Assembly: GCF_014648915.1 (NCBI RefSeq) | Contig: NZ_BMSA01000033.1 | Location: forward strand, 36,601 to 100,600 | DNA from: Streptomyces phaeofaciens | GTDB lineage: Bacteria; Actinomycetota; Actinomycetes; Streptomycetales; Streptomycetaceae | DNA: 64,000 bases | Direction: 5' to 3' | The notes under the pieces: generated by a model | The model's database searches: none | Seen by the model: only the letters and a program-made list of their open reading frames with translations | What the model was told of the DNA's origin: nothing | Made by a program: the position numbers and the translations under genes | In this document: positions 16,121 through 24,770 of the stretch, one piece after another | How positions within the stretch are numbered: the first letter of the stretch is position 1 | Layout: the number at the start of each line of letters is the position of its first letter

Positions 16121-18028
16121 GTGCCCCTTTCCGCCCCACGCCGAAGAACGGTCGCCGTCACCGCCGCCGCCCTGCTGGCCGGACTGGTCTCCGCGCCGGC
16201 CGGACATGCCGCCGCCGACCCGCCGCGCCGGGTCGTCGAGAACCTCGACCGCGGCCTGGTCGCCGTACCGTCCGCGAGCGGCGGCACCTTCCTGAGCTGG
16301 CGCCTGCTGGGCACCGAGTACGCCCGGTACGGCGACGCGATCGCCTTCGACGTGTACAAGAACGGCCGGCGCCTGAACCGGACACCGGTGCGCCGGTCGA
16401 CGACCTATCGGGACACCACCCCCGGCACCGGCACGTACACCGTGCGCGCGATCGTCGACGGCAAGGAGCGCGGGCCGAGTTCCCCCGCCCTGGACCTCGC
16501 CCACGGCTACGCGCAGATCCCGCTGGCCGCCGCCGACGGCTACACCGTGCAGCACGCCTGGCCCGGCGACCTCGACGGCGACGGACGGTACGAACTCGTC
16601 GTCAGCCGGCTCTCCGGGACCCGTGACCGGCCCGACCTGCTGGAGGCGTACACCCTCACCGGCGCACGGCTCTGGCGGGTCGACCTCGGCCCCGGCTCCT
16701 ACACCCAGGCCGGCGGCAACGGCGCCAACGACCCGGCTCCCGCCGCGATCAGCGGCTCCACCGCGATCGGCGGCTACCGCAACGACGACAACGTCACCGT
16801 CTACGACCTCGACTCCGACGGCCGCGCAGAAGTGCTGGCGCACACCGCCGCCGGGACCACCTTCGCCGACGGCTCCCAGGTCACCGCCGCCTCGCCCGCG
16901 AACCAGTTCGTGTCGGTGATCGACGGCGCCACCGGCACCGAGCGGACCCGGCAGCCCGTCCCCGACGACTTCGTCGCCGACGGCCCCTCCGGCGGCCACT
17001 TCGGCATCGCCCACCTCGACGGCGAACACCCGAGCCTGGTCACCAAGCTGGTCACCCGGGTCGGGGCCAGGCGCGGCGCGTTCCGGGTCCTGTTCCAGAC
17101 CTGGGACTTCAACGGCACCGATCTCACCCGCCGTTGGAAGTACGTCGTGGACCCGGCGACCGGAGCGACCGGCTTCCACCAGATCCGCACCGTCGACGTC
17201 GACGGGGACGGCAAGGACGAGATCGCCGACGGCAACTACGTCGTGAACAGCGACGGCACGCTGCGCTACGTCGTCGACCGGGCCATCCACGGCGACCGTT
17301 TCGACATCGCCGACCTCGACCCCGACCGGCCCGGCCTGGAGGGCTTCGCCATCCAGCAGTCCGAGCTCGGCATCGTCTCCGCGTTCCCCTGGTACTACTA
17401 CGACGCCGACACCGGCGAGCGGCTGGTGACGGGCGCGCACCCGACGAGCCCCGTGAGCGACGCCGACCTCGACACCGGCCGCGGCAACGCCGCGGACATC
17501 GACCCGGACCACCGCGGTTACGAGTACTGGACGTCCACCGCCGACGTGACCCGGCCCGGCGCGGGCGTCTTCAACGTCCAGGACGGCAAGGTCTCCACCA
17601 CCACTCCCAGCGTCAACTTCCGTATCTGGTGGGACGGTGACAAGGCGTCAGAACTTCTCGACTTCACCCGCGTCGAGAAGTGGGACCCGGCCACCGAGAC
17701 CAGTACGACGGTCTTCGATCCGCCGGGCGTCGTCTCCGGAGCCCGCAACGCCACCCCGTTCTACGGCGACGTCCTCGGTGACTGGCGCGAGGAGATCCTC
17801 GCCGAGACCGCCGACCACACCGCCCTGCGCCTCTACACCACCACCGAGCCGACCGGCACGCGTCTCTACACCCTCGCCCAGAACCCCGCCCACCGCCTCG
17901 GCTGGACCGTGCGCGGCTATCTCCAGTCGACGTACACCGACTACTACCTCGGCACCGAGACCCGCCGCGTTTCCAGGCCCGCGATCACCCTTCCCGAAGG
18001 AGCACACCGACGTGACGACCACGCGTAG
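16121..18028 (+). CDS. Secreted rhamnogalacturonan lyase, polysaccharide lyase family 11
   Basis: 635 residues. An N-terminal signal peptide (Arg-Arg-Arg then a hydrophobic Ala/Leu core, ending near GHAAAD) is followed by the PL11 catalytic beta-propeller. The opening segment RVVENLDRGLVAVPSASGG and WRLLGTEY is typical of YesW/YesX-type enzymes, which cleave rhamnose-galacturonate bonds of rhamnogalacturonan I by beta-elimination. Several Asp-rich calcium-binding loops are visible (DLDGDGRYE, DLDSDGRAE, VDVDGDGKDE). GTG 16121 follows GGAGG. It overlaps the next gene by 17 bp, so both are secreted and made together for pectin use. Confidence 0.9.
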   Translation: MPLSAPRRRTVAVTAAALLAGLVSAPAGHAAADPPRRVVENLDRGLVAVPSASGGTFLSWRLLGTEYARYGDAIAFDVYKNGRRLNRTPVRRSTTYRDTTPGTGTYTVRAIVDGKERGPSSPALDLAHGYAQIPLAAADGYTVQHAWPGDLDGDGRYELVVSRLSGTRDRPDLLEAYTLTGARLWRVDLGPGSYTQAGGNGANDPAPAAISGSTAIGGYRNDDNVTVYDLDSDGRAEVLAHTAAGTTFADGSQVTAASPANQFVSVIDGATGTERTRQPVPDDFVADGPSGGHFGIAHLDGEHPSLVTKLVTRVGARRGAFRVLFQTWDFNGTDLTRRWKYVVDPATGATGFHQIRTVDVDGDGKDEIADGNYVVNSDGTLRYVVDRAIHGDRFDIADLDPDRPGLEGFAIQQSELGIVSAFPWYYYDADTGERLVTGAHPTSPVSDADLDTGRGNAADIDPDHRGYEYWTSTADVTRPGAGVFNVQDGKVSTTTPSVNFRIWWDGDKASELLDFTRVEKWDPATETSTTVFDPPGVVSGARNATPFYGDVLGDWREEILAETADHTALRLYTTTEPTGTRLYTLAQNPAHRLGWTVRGYLQSTYTDYYLGTETRRVSRPAITLPEGAHRRDDHA

Positions 18029-18719
18029 AGCATTCGGAGCCCTCGCCGCCGGCGCCGCCCTGACCGCCCTCGCCCCGGCAGGCCCCGCGAGCGCCGCGCC
18101 CCACCACCGCCGGCTGATCGCCCGCGACGACTTCCGCCGCGGCCTCGGACAGTGGGCCGTCGAGCTGGAGCGGGGCGGGACCGTCACGGCCTCGCGCGGG
18201 ACGCTGGAGGTCGACGTGCCCGCCGGTGCGACGATCTGGTTCAGGAAGCGGCTCGAAGGGCCCTACGTCATCGAGTACACCGCCACCCCCGTCTCCGCGG
18301 GCGGGGTCAACGACCGGGTCTCGGACCTCAACAACTTCTGGAACGCCGTCGACGTACGCTCCCCGGACGACCTCTTCGCCACCCCGCGCGGCGGCGCGCT
18401 CGCCGAGTACGACTACCTGAAGACCTACTACGTCGGCTACGGCGCCAACACCAACACCACCACCCGACTGCGCCGCTACGTCGGCCAGGCGGGGGTGCGG
18501 CCGCTGCTCTACGACTACACGGAGCCGCTGCTGGTCGCCAACGAGCCGAACCGGGTCCGGATCGTCTCCGACGGCTCGACGGTGCGGTGGTGGAACAACG
18601 GGCGGCTCGTCTTCGACCACCGCGACCCGGAGCCGTACACCGGCGGGCACTTCGCGTTCCGCACCACCTGGAGCCACTTCCGGATCAACGGTTTCCGGGC
18701 CTGGTCCCTTATTCCCTGA
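18012..18719 (+). CDS. Secreted DUF6250-type protein coupled to rhamnogalacturonan lyase
   Basis: 235 residues. The N-terminus MTTTRRAFGALAAGAALTAL has a twin-arginine-like RRAF motif and a hydrophobic segment ending at Ala-Ser-Ala, so Tat export is likely. The mature part resembles the single-domain jelly-roll family I recall as DUF6250 (DDFRRGLGQWAVELERGG; DLNNFWNAVDVRSPDDLF; FRTTWSHFRINGF), which looks like a carbohydrate-binding or short laminarinase/lyase-like fold. GTG 18012 lies after AAGGAG inside the end of the lyase gene. The overlap implies a role on the same pectic substrate. Enzyme activity is not established. Confidence 0.75.
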   Translation: MTTTRRAFGALAAGAALTALAPAGPASAAPHHRRLIARDDFRRGLGQWAVELERGGTVTASRGTLEVDVPAGATIWFRKRLEGPYVIEYTATPVSAGGVNDRVSDLNNFWNAVDVRSPDDLFATPRGGALAEYDYLKTYYVGYGANTNTTTRLRRYVGQAGVRPLLYDYTEPLLVANEPNRVRIVSDGSTVRWWNNGRLVFDHRDPEPYTGGHFAFRTTWSHFRINGFRAWSLIP

Positions 18720-18812
18720 TTGGCAAACTCTTTAGGAGTGGCTTATCTCACCGCCCGTCAACCCCTTCCTACGGTCGCGTAAGTCACATTCGAAGGTGAA
18801 TCATGATCTGCC

Positions 18813-19631
18813 GTGGCAGACGATTCGAAGAATGACAACAGATCAGTGATCGGGTCGTACGTGGCGGTGGGGGACAGCTTCACCGAGGGCGTCGGCGACC
18901 CTGGCCCCGACGGGGCGTTCGTCGGCTGGGCCGACCGGTTCGCGGTACTCCTCGCGGACCGCCGGCCCGAGGGCGACTTCCGATACGCGAACCTGGCCGT
19001 GCGCGGCAAACTGCTCGACCAGGTCATGGAGGACCAGCTTCCGCAAGCGGTCGAACTCGCCCCCGACCTTGTCTCCTTCTGCGCGGGCGGCAACGACATC
19101 ATCCGGCCCGGCACCGACCCGGACGAGGTCGCCGAGCGCTTCGAGCGCGCCGTCGCGGCGCTGACCGCCGTGTCCGGCACGGTCCTGGTGACCACCGGCT
19201 TCGACACCCGTGGCGTCCCCGTGCTCAAGCACCTGCGCGGCAAGATCGCCACCTACAACGGGCACGTCCGCGCCATCGCCGACCGGTACGGCTGCCCGGT
19301 GCTCGACCTGTGGTCCCTGCGGTCCGTGCAGGACCGCCGGGCCTGGGACGGCGACCGCCTCCACCTCTCCCCGGAGGGACACACGCGTGTGGCGCTCCGG
19401 GCCGGGCAGGTCCTCGGCCTCGAGGTGCCCGCCGACCCGGAGCAGTCCTGGCCGGCGCTCCCGCCGCGCGGCACCCTCGAGGTGCGCAGGGACGATGTCC
19501 ACTGGGCGCGCGAGTACCTGGTGCCGTGGATCGGACGCCGGCTGCGGGGGGAGTCCTCGGGCGACCATGTGACCGCCAAGGGCAGGCTGTCCCCCGAGGA
19601 CATCCGGATGCGGATCCGGTCGGTCGCCTGA
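18813..19631 (+). CDS. SGNH/GDSL-family hydrolase
   Basis: 272 residues, no signal peptide. SGNH blocks are visible: block I GSYVAVGDSFTEGVGD with the catalytic Ser, block III CAGGNDII with the oxyanion Asn, and block V GDRLHLSPEGHTR with the catalytic Asp/His pair. These enzymes are esterases or lipases with broad acyl-ester substrates. The GTG start at 18813 gives the N-terminus MADDSKNDN, which I recognise from other Streptomyces copies; the ribosome site is weak (AAGGTGA about 12 nt away). It has its own promoter region. Confidence 0.88.
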   Translation: MADDSKNDNRSVIGSYVAVGDSFTEGVGDPGPDGAFVGWADRFAVLLADRRPEGDFRYANLAVRGKLLDQVMEDQLPQAVELAPDLVSFCAGGNDIIRPGTDPDEVAERFERAVAALTAVSGTVLVTTGFDTRGVPVLKHLRGKIATYNGHVRAIADRYGCPVLDLWSLRSVQDRRAWDGDRLHLSPEGHTRVALRAGQVLGLEVPADPEQSWPALPPRGTLEVRRDDVHWAREYLVPWIGRRLRGESSGDHVTAKGRLSPEDIRMRIRSVA

Positions 19632-19829
19632 GCCGGTGCCGGCCTCGCCCCGACGGGGCGGGTGCCGGTCTCCGGCAGGACCGGACGGGGTGGCCGGCCG
19701 CGGTGTCGTGCGGCCGGCCGCTCCACCAGTGAGGTGATCGGACGGGAGTGGTGCGCGGGCGCGCGCGGGTCCGGGTGCTGGGATGACCGCACACCCTCCC
19801 CGTCCGCCCCTTCGAAGGACCGGTTCCGC

Positions 19830-20579
19830 ATGCGCCCCACCCGTACGCCCGTCGCCGCGGCCCTCGTCTCCCTCCTCGCCCTCGGGCTGCCGGCCGTCGC
19901 CGCGCCCGCCGCGACCGCGCTGCCCGCCCATCCCGCCGCGTCGCGCGTCGCCCCCACCCCGGCCACCGTCACCGTGACCGGCGAGGGCAGCGCCACCGCC
20001 CATCCGGACCTCGCGGTCGTCGCCGCGGCCGTGGAGGCGTCCGGCCCGACCTCGCAGGCGGCGCTCGACGCGCAGAACAAGGCGGCGGCCGCGCTGCTGT
20101 CCGCCGTCCGCGCCCAGGGCGTCGCCGAACGGGACGTCCGCACGGACCACCTCTCCCTCCACCCCGTCTACGACGAGGCCGGCGGCAGCTCCCGGCTGAA
20201 GGGCTACCAGGCCGCGCAGGCCTTCTCCGTGAAGGTCCGTGAGGTGGAGCGGACCGGCGCGGTGCTCCAGGCCGTCACCGACGCCACCGGCGCCGCGGGC
20301 CGGATCTCCTCCGTGGTCTTCGAGGTCTCCGACCCCGTGCCGCTCCAGGCCCGCGCGCGGGAGGCCGCGCACGACGACGCCCGCGCCAGGGCCGAGCAGT
20401 TCGCCCGCCTCAGCGGGCAGGAGCTGGGCCGGCTGGTCTCGCTCAGCGAGGACTCCGTGGGCTACCCGCGCCCGATGTCCCAGGCCTCGGACATCTCCGC
20501 CGCCGCCGGCGGCGTGCCGGTCGCGCCGGGCGAGATCCGGGCGACGGTGACGGTGACGGCCGTCTACGAACTGATCTGA
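19830..20579 (+). CDS. Secreted SIMPL-domain (DUF541, YggE/BP26-like) protein
   Basis: About 249 residues. A signal peptide occupies residues 1-30 (hydrophobic Ala/Leu/Val core after MRPTRTP). The SIMPL domain is recognised by VTVTGEGSATAHPDLAVVAAAVE near the start, RTDHLSLHPVYD, GYQAAQAFSVKVRE and the closing ATVTVTAVYEL. Members are periplasmic or secreted oligomeric proteins of unclear function, linked to oxidative and envelope stress in other bacteria. ATG 19830 follows GAAGGACC. It is monocistronic and ends before the repeat tract. Confidence 0.88.
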   Translation: MRPTRTPVAAALVSLLALGLPAVAAPAATALPAHPAASRVAPTPATVTVTGEGSATAHPDLAVVAAAVEASGPTSQAALDAQNKAAAALLSAVRAQGVAERDVRTDHLSLHPVYDEAGGSSRLKGYQAAQAFSVKVREVERTGAVLQAVTDATGAAGRISSVVFEVSDPVPLQARAREAAHDDARARAEQFARLSGQELGRLVSLSEDSVGYPRPMSQASDISAAAGGVPVAPGEIRATVTVTAVYELI

Positions 20580-21095
20580 CCGTCGGGCCGGCGTACGCGG
20601 ACGTGCCGGGCCCCAGGCCCGCCCACCGAGCCTCCGGCATGATCCGCCGGGGAACGGCCCCGGGATCGGCACCGGGGGCGTGGCGCGCTGCCCGGCTCTA
20701 CCTGCCGGGCAAGGGGCCCGCCTTGCCGGTCGGGGCCACGCCGTCGGTCGGGGCTGCGCCGTCGGGCAGGGCAACGCCGTCGGTCGGGGCCACGCCGTCG
20801 GGCAGGGGGCCCACTACGCCGGTCAGGTTGCGCCGCCGGGCCGGAGACACCCAAGCCGGTCAGGCCCGTGCCGCCGGTCGGGGCCCGCCGTTTCGGTCAG
20901 GCCCGTGCCGCCGGTCGGGGGCCCGCCGTGTCGGTCAGGGCCAGGCAGCCGGGCCGGAGGCCCACCGAGCTGGACAGGTCCTACGCCGTCGGTCAGGCCG
21001 ACGCCGCTGGTCCGGGGGCCGCCGTGCCGGACAGGCGCACGCCGGCGATCGGGGGCCCGCCATGCCGGTCAGGCCCGCACCGCCCGGCCGGAGGC
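20580..21095. repeat. GC-rich degenerate repeat tract between SIMPL and tetR genes
   Basis: This 516-bp gap holds no convincing gene. From about 20720 to 21080 it consists of imperfect repeats built on GCCGTCGGTCGGGGC / GCCGGTCAGGCCC words. An initial stretch (about 20725-20815) runs with a clear 18-bp period, and a later part repeats GCCCGTGCCGCCGGTCGGGG with GCCCGCC. Forward frames translate as Gly/Arg/Ala/Pro low complexity without a start or ribosome site. It is not a CRISPR array: units are degenerate and there are no unique spacers. Confidence 0.6.
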
Positions 21096-21779
21096 CTACG
21101 CGCCAGGCCGTGGCCGGTCGTCGGTCCGGGAGAGTGGCCGGGAGGCCGGACCCGCCGCCCGGCGCTCCTTGGTGTTCAACGTGCCCGGTGCCAGGTCGAG
21201 TTCGCGGGCCAGGGCCTCGTCGACCCACTCCTGGGCACGGGCCCGGGACACCGCTCCGGCGTAGGACGTCAGCTGCACGGCGAAGCCGTCGAGCAGCGCG
21301 GTCAGCCGCAGGGCCGTGGCCGTCGGCTCCGGGCAGCGGAACTCGCCGGCCGCCACGCCCTCCGCTATCACCTCGGTGAGCGCGGCCTTCCACTCCCGGT
21401 CGAGGTCCCGGGCGACCTCCCGCAGCGCGGGCTCGCGCAGCGACACCGCCCAGCCCTCGATCCACAGCCGCCAGCCCTTGGCCTGGCCCGTGGGCGCGTA
21501 CCAGCGGACCGCCGAGCGCAGCCGGCGCAGCGCGCTCGTCCGGCGGCCGAGCAGCTTGCGCAGATGCGCCAGGTCGTCCTCGGCGGCATGCGCGAACGCG
21601 GCCGCGACCAGCTTCTCCTTGGTCGAGAAGTGGTAGAGGACCAGCGCGTTGCTGACACCGAGGGCCGCGGCCACGTCGGCGATCCTGACCGCCGCCACGC
21701 CCCGCGCCTCGATCTGCCCGATGGCGGCCCGCAGCAGCTCCTCGCGCCGCTCGGCCACACTCAACCGCACCCTCGCCAC
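21096..21779 (-). CDS. TetR/AcrR-family transcriptional regulator
   Basis: 227 residues. The N-terminal HTH (about residues 8-55: RREELLRAAIGQIEARGVAA, VRIADVAAALGVSNALVLYH, FSTKEKLVAAAF) is classical TetR. The C-terminal helical domain resembles the TetR_C group (SAVRWYAPTGQAKGWRLWIEGW). A tail after the usual end (RRAAGPASRPLSRTDDRPRPGA) looks like a low-complexity extension reading into the repeat tract. It lies 40 bp downstream of an amino acid dehydrogenase gene on the same strand and probably represses that operon through the palindrome at 23044-23063. Confidence 0.88.
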   Translation of the reverse strand: MARVRLSVAERREELLRAAIGQIEARGVAAVRIADVAAALGVSNALVLYHFSTKEKLVAAAFAHAAEDDLAHLRKLLGRRTSALRRLRSAVRWYAPTGQAKGWRLWIEGWAVSLREPALREVARDLDREWKAALTEVIAEGVAAGEFRCPEPTATALRLTALLDGFAVQLTSYAGAVSRARAQEWVDEALARELDLAPGTLNTKERRAAGPASRPLSRTDDRPRPGA

Positions 21780-21819
21780 GCCGTCACCCTACACAGCGGC
21801 CGCGACCTGCGCCGATGCC

Positions 21820-23019
21820 TCAGCGGTGGCGGCCGAACCGCTCCTTGATCATCGTCAGCCGCTCCTCGGCGACGGCGTGCGCGGCGGCCCGGGGCGTGCC
21901 GCCGTCCGCCTCCGCGCGCGCCAGCACCAGCTCCACCAGGGTCCGCATCGCGCGGCGGGTGTACGCGAAGGCCTCGTCGGCGTCCGCGCCGATGTCGCCG
22001 AACAGCGTCCACCACCACCAGGCGTTCGTCCCGGAGTTCACCACGACGTCCGGCAGGACGCTCACCCCGCGCGCGTGCAGCAGCGCCTCCGCCTCGGGCA
22101 GGACCGGCATGTTGGCCGCCTCGGCGATCCACCGGGCGCCGATCCGCTCCTGCTCCTCGACCCCGATCGCGTACGACACGGCCGCCGGCACCAGCACCTC
22201 CGCCTCCGCCGACAGCCAGGCGTCGCCCGGCAGCTCACGGTCCCCGGGCCGCAGCACCGACCGGTCCACGGCTCCGTGGCCGTCCCGCGCGGCGAGCAGT
22301 GCCTCCACGTCGAGGCCGGCCGGGTTGGCGATCGTGCCCTTGACGTCGGCGACGGCCACGACCGACAGGCCCGCGCGCGTGAGGAAGCGTGCGGTGGCCC
22401 CGCCCATGGTGCCCAGGCCCTGGAGCGAGACCCGCGTCCCGGTGTACGGCACCCCGGCCCGGTCCAGTGCGGTCAGCACGGCCTCGGCGACCCCGCAGCC
22501 GCCGGCCAGCTCGTCCAGCCCGATGCCGTCCACCTCGACGGCGAAGGCGTCCGCGAGCCGCGCGCGAGCCGTCGTCTCGTCGTCGAGCAGCGGGTACACG
22601 GCCTGCACGGAGGACACCAGCCCCGCCTCGGCGGCCGCCCGGTCCACCAGGTCCTGGGTCAGCCCCAGGTCCTCACCGGTGGTCCAGCAGCTCTCCACGT
22701 ACGGCCGCACCGCGCGCAGGTACCGCACGAGCAGCCCGTACGCCTGCGGGTCCCGCGGATCGCAGTCGATGCCGCCCTTGGCGCCGCCCAGCGGGACGTA
22801 GCGGGCCCGCGGGTCGTAGTGCAGCGCCTCCTTGAGGCTCATGCCGCGGGCGAGCCCGGTGACCTCCTCCAGGGTGCAGCCCTCGCGCATCCGCAGACCG
22901 CCGCTGCACACCCCGCGCACCAGCCGGTCCACGACCAGGAACCCCTGGCGGCCGGTGAGGTCGTCGGTCCAGGTGAGGGACACGAACGGGGCGGCGGTCT
23001 GGCGGACCGGGGTGGTCAT
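21820..23019 (-). CDS. Glu/Leu/Phe/Val dehydrogenase family protein
   Basis: 399 residues. NAD(P)-dependent amino acid dehydrogenase that deaminates glutamate or a branched or aromatic amino acid. Seen motifs are the substrate Lys region VPLGGAKGGIDCDP, the Asp-containing TTGEDLGL and a Rossmann segment VSLQGLGTMGGATARFL (GxGxxG-like). The C-terminal half has EAANMPVLPEAEALL and VVNSGTNAWWWW, with an unusual run of four Trp. ATG 23019 follows GAGGAGT. A TetR gene downstream and an operator upstream suggest a substrate-inducible unit. The exact amino acid cannot be assigned. Confidence 0.85.
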   Translation of the reverse strand: MTTPVRQTAAPFVSLTWTDDLTGRQGFLVVDRLVRGVCSGGLRMREGCTLEEVTGLARGMSLKEALHYDPRARYVPLGGAKGGIDCDPRDPQAYGLLVRYLRAVRPYVESCWTTGEDLGLTQDLVDRAAAEAGLVSSVQAVYPLLDDETTARARLADAFAVEVDGIGLDELAGGCGVAEAVLTALDRAGVPYTGTRVSLQGLGTMGGATARFLTRAGLSVVAVADVKGTIANPAGLDVEALLAARDGHGAVDRSVLRPGDRELPGDAWLSAEAEVLVPAAVSYAIGVEEQERIGARWIAEAANMPVLPEAEALLHARGVSVLPDVVVNSGTNAWWWWTLFGDIGADADEAFAYTRRAMRTLVELVLARAEADGGTPRAAAHAVAEERLTMIKERFGRHR

Positions 23020-23043
23020 GGGGACTCCTCGTCCGAGGCATTT

Positions 23044-23063
23044 TACTGAACAGCGAGTCAGTA
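23044..23063. promoter_or_regulatory. TetR-type operator upstream of the dehydrogenase-tetR operon
   Basis: TACTGA at 23044-23049 and TCAGTA at 23058-23063 form 6-bp inverted arms 8 bp apart, starting 25 bp upstream of the dehydrogenase ATG. The arrangement fits a TetR dimer site covering the promoter. It may also affect the divergent hydrolase gene starting at 23184. Confidence 0.7.
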
Positions 23064-23183
23064 TCGGGAGCCCGGCGGTGGCCTGTCAACGCGGAGCTGA
23101 CGGCCGCCGCGACCGGGGTGCCGCGGCGTTGTCGCAGGGGGCGACCATAATGGAATGCCTCAGCGACTCCACCTGGAGGTACC

Positions 23184-24416
23184 GTGTCCGGTTTCCGTTC
23201 CCTGCGCTCCGGGCTCCGCGCGCTGCAGCCCGAGGCCTTCGGCGCGGACCCGAGCGGTGAGCGCATGGCGCGCATCCGCAGATCGCCCCACTTCAAGGAC
23301 GGCGTCTTCCAGAACCCCGGCGGCCCCGCGCGGACCCGCCCCTCGGGTTCGGCGCTCGACTTCGCCAAGGTCTTCTTCGACAAGGACGAACGGCCCCGCC
23401 GTTCCCCCGCGGGCACGGTGCCGGTGCACCCCACCACCCTCGCCGATCTGGCCGGGCCGCCCGCCACGGGCCTGCGGCTGACCTGGATGGGCCACTCCAG
23501 TGTGCTCGCCGAGATCGACGGGCAGCGCGTGCTCTTCGACCCGGTCTGGGGCGACCGCTGCTCACCGTTCGCCTTCGCGGGACCCAAGCGGCTGCACCCG
23601 GTTCCGCTGCCGCTGGCCGCGCTGGGTCCGGTCGACGTCGTCGTCATCTCCCACGACCACTACGACCACCTCGACATGCCCACGATCAAGGCGCTGGCCG
23701 GTACGGACACCCTGTTCGCCGTGCCGCTCGGTGTCGGCGCCCACCTGGAGCACTGGGGTGTGTCCGCCGACCGGCTGCGCGAGCTGGACTGGCACGAGGC
23801 GACCAAGGTCGGCGGGCTCACCCTCACCGCGACCCCGGCCCGCCACTTCTGCGGCCGCGGCCTGCGCAACACCCAGCACACCCTCTGGGCCTCCTGGGTC
23901 GTCGAGGGTGAGCGGCACCGGATCTACCACAGCGGTGACACCGGCTACTTCGAGGGCTTCAAGGAGATCGGCGCCGACCACGGCCCGTTCGACGCGACGA
24001 TGATCCAGATCGGTGCGTACTCCGACTTCTGGCCCGACATCCACATGACGCCCGAGGAGGGCGTGCGCGCCCATCTCGACCTTCAGGGCGGTGAGCCGAC
24101 CGGGGTCCTGCTGCCGATCCACTGGGGCACCTTCAACCTCGCCACGCACGCGTGGGTGGAGCCGGGCGAGGGCACGCTGGCCGCCGCGCGGGCCGCGGGG
24201 GCGCCGGTCGCCCTGCCTCGGCCGGGGCAGCCGTTCGAGCCCGGCGGGGAGGACGTTCCGGCGCAGCCGTGGTGGCGGGACGCGGCACACGCCCCGGCGG
24301 GTGGCTGGCAGGCGCCGACCGAGGCCTCGGTCAAGGCCAAAGCCGATACCGAGCGTGACATTGCGAAGGGTGCCCCCGAGGACGGCGAGGCGCCGGAGGT
24401 GGTTCCGGCGAGCTGA
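23184..24416 (+). CDS. Metallo-beta-lactamase-fold hydrolase (UlaG / NAPE-PLD-like)
   Basis: 410 residues. The zinc motif HxHxDH is in VVISHDHYDHLD. Upstream LTWMGHSSVLAEIDGQRVLFDPVWG and downstream GRGLRNTQHTLWASWVV, YHSGDTGYFEGFKEIG and LLPIHWGTFNLA match the family that includes N-acyl-phosphatidylethanolamine phospholipase D and the UlaG lactonases. It is probably cytoplasmic. The extended C-terminus (about 45 residues, Glu/Ala/Pro-rich) is disordered-looking. GTG 23184 follows GGAGGTACC. It is divergent from the dehydrogenase operon. The substrate is unknown; a phosphodiester or lactone is plausible. Confidence 0.85.
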   Translation: MSGFRSLRSGLRALQPEAFGADPSGERMARIRRSPHFKDGVFQNPGGPARTRPSGSALDFAKVFFDKDERPRRSPAGTVPVHPTTLADLAGPPATGLRLTWMGHSSVLAEIDGQRVLFDPVWGDRCSPFAFAGPKRLHPVPLPLAALGPVDVVVISHDHYDHLDMPTIKALAGTDTLFAVPLGVGAHLEHWGVSADRLRELDWHEATKVGGLTLTATPARHFCGRGLRNTQHTLWASWVVEGERHRIYHSGDTGYFEGFKEIGADHGPFDATMIQIGAYSDFWPDIHMTPEEGVRAHLDLQGGEPTGVLLPIHWGTFNLATHAWVEPGEGTLAAARAAGAPVALPRPGQPFEPGGEDVPAQPWWRDAAHAPAGGWQAPTEASVKAKADTERDIAKGAPEDGEAPEVVPAS

Positions 24417-24437
24417 CCGGGACCGGCGGTACGGAAT

Positions 24438-24476
24438 GGCGAGGGCCGGGGAGTCAAGGACTCTCCGGCCCTCGCC
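24438..24476 (+). terminator. Terminator after the MBL-fold hydrolase gene
   Basis: A long hairpin: GGCGAGGGCCGG at 24438-24449 pairs with CCGGCCCTCGCC at 24465-24476, extended inward by six more pairs (one G-U) to a 3-nt loop. It lies 21 bp after the stop. Confidence 0.88.
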
Positions 24477-24770
24477 GTCCGTTCCGGAACATCTCTGACC
24501 AGCTCTGATCGGTTTCTTTCCAAGCTGGGCGCCGAGGGTGGTCGCGGTATCGGTCTGTCGTGCGAAGGCTCATACCAGAGCGGGACGCTGCACGGGGGAC
24601 TTTGTCAACTGCCCACCGCACCTGATGCGTTGGCGACTACTGTGAGTGTCCGTCGGGCAACGAGGGGCCGAATTCTTCGGCCCTCGCGACCGACACCGCG
24701 ATGGCGCATGCCCGGGCCGCGCACCCTGCGCGAGCCACCAGGCCCGACGGACCCCAGTACGAGGACACCG
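24477..24770. other. Upstream region of the conservon
   Basis: About 290 bp with no gene that I support. It should contain the cvn promoter. An open frame continues upstream of the chosen cvnA start to about 24630 (candidate starts TTG 24630, GTG 24642), but it lacks a ribosome site there and encodes an Arg/Pro-rich segment. Confidence 0.4.

Noticed and set aside
20720..21080. CRISPR-like array
   Set aside because: Repeats are degenerate, contiguous and GC-rich with no unique spacers, and no cas genes are near.
20680..21264. 194-residue forward ORF with Gly/Arg/Val repeats
   Set aside because: Low-complexity translation of the repeat tract, no ribosome site, and it overlaps the 3' end of the tetR gene on the other strand.
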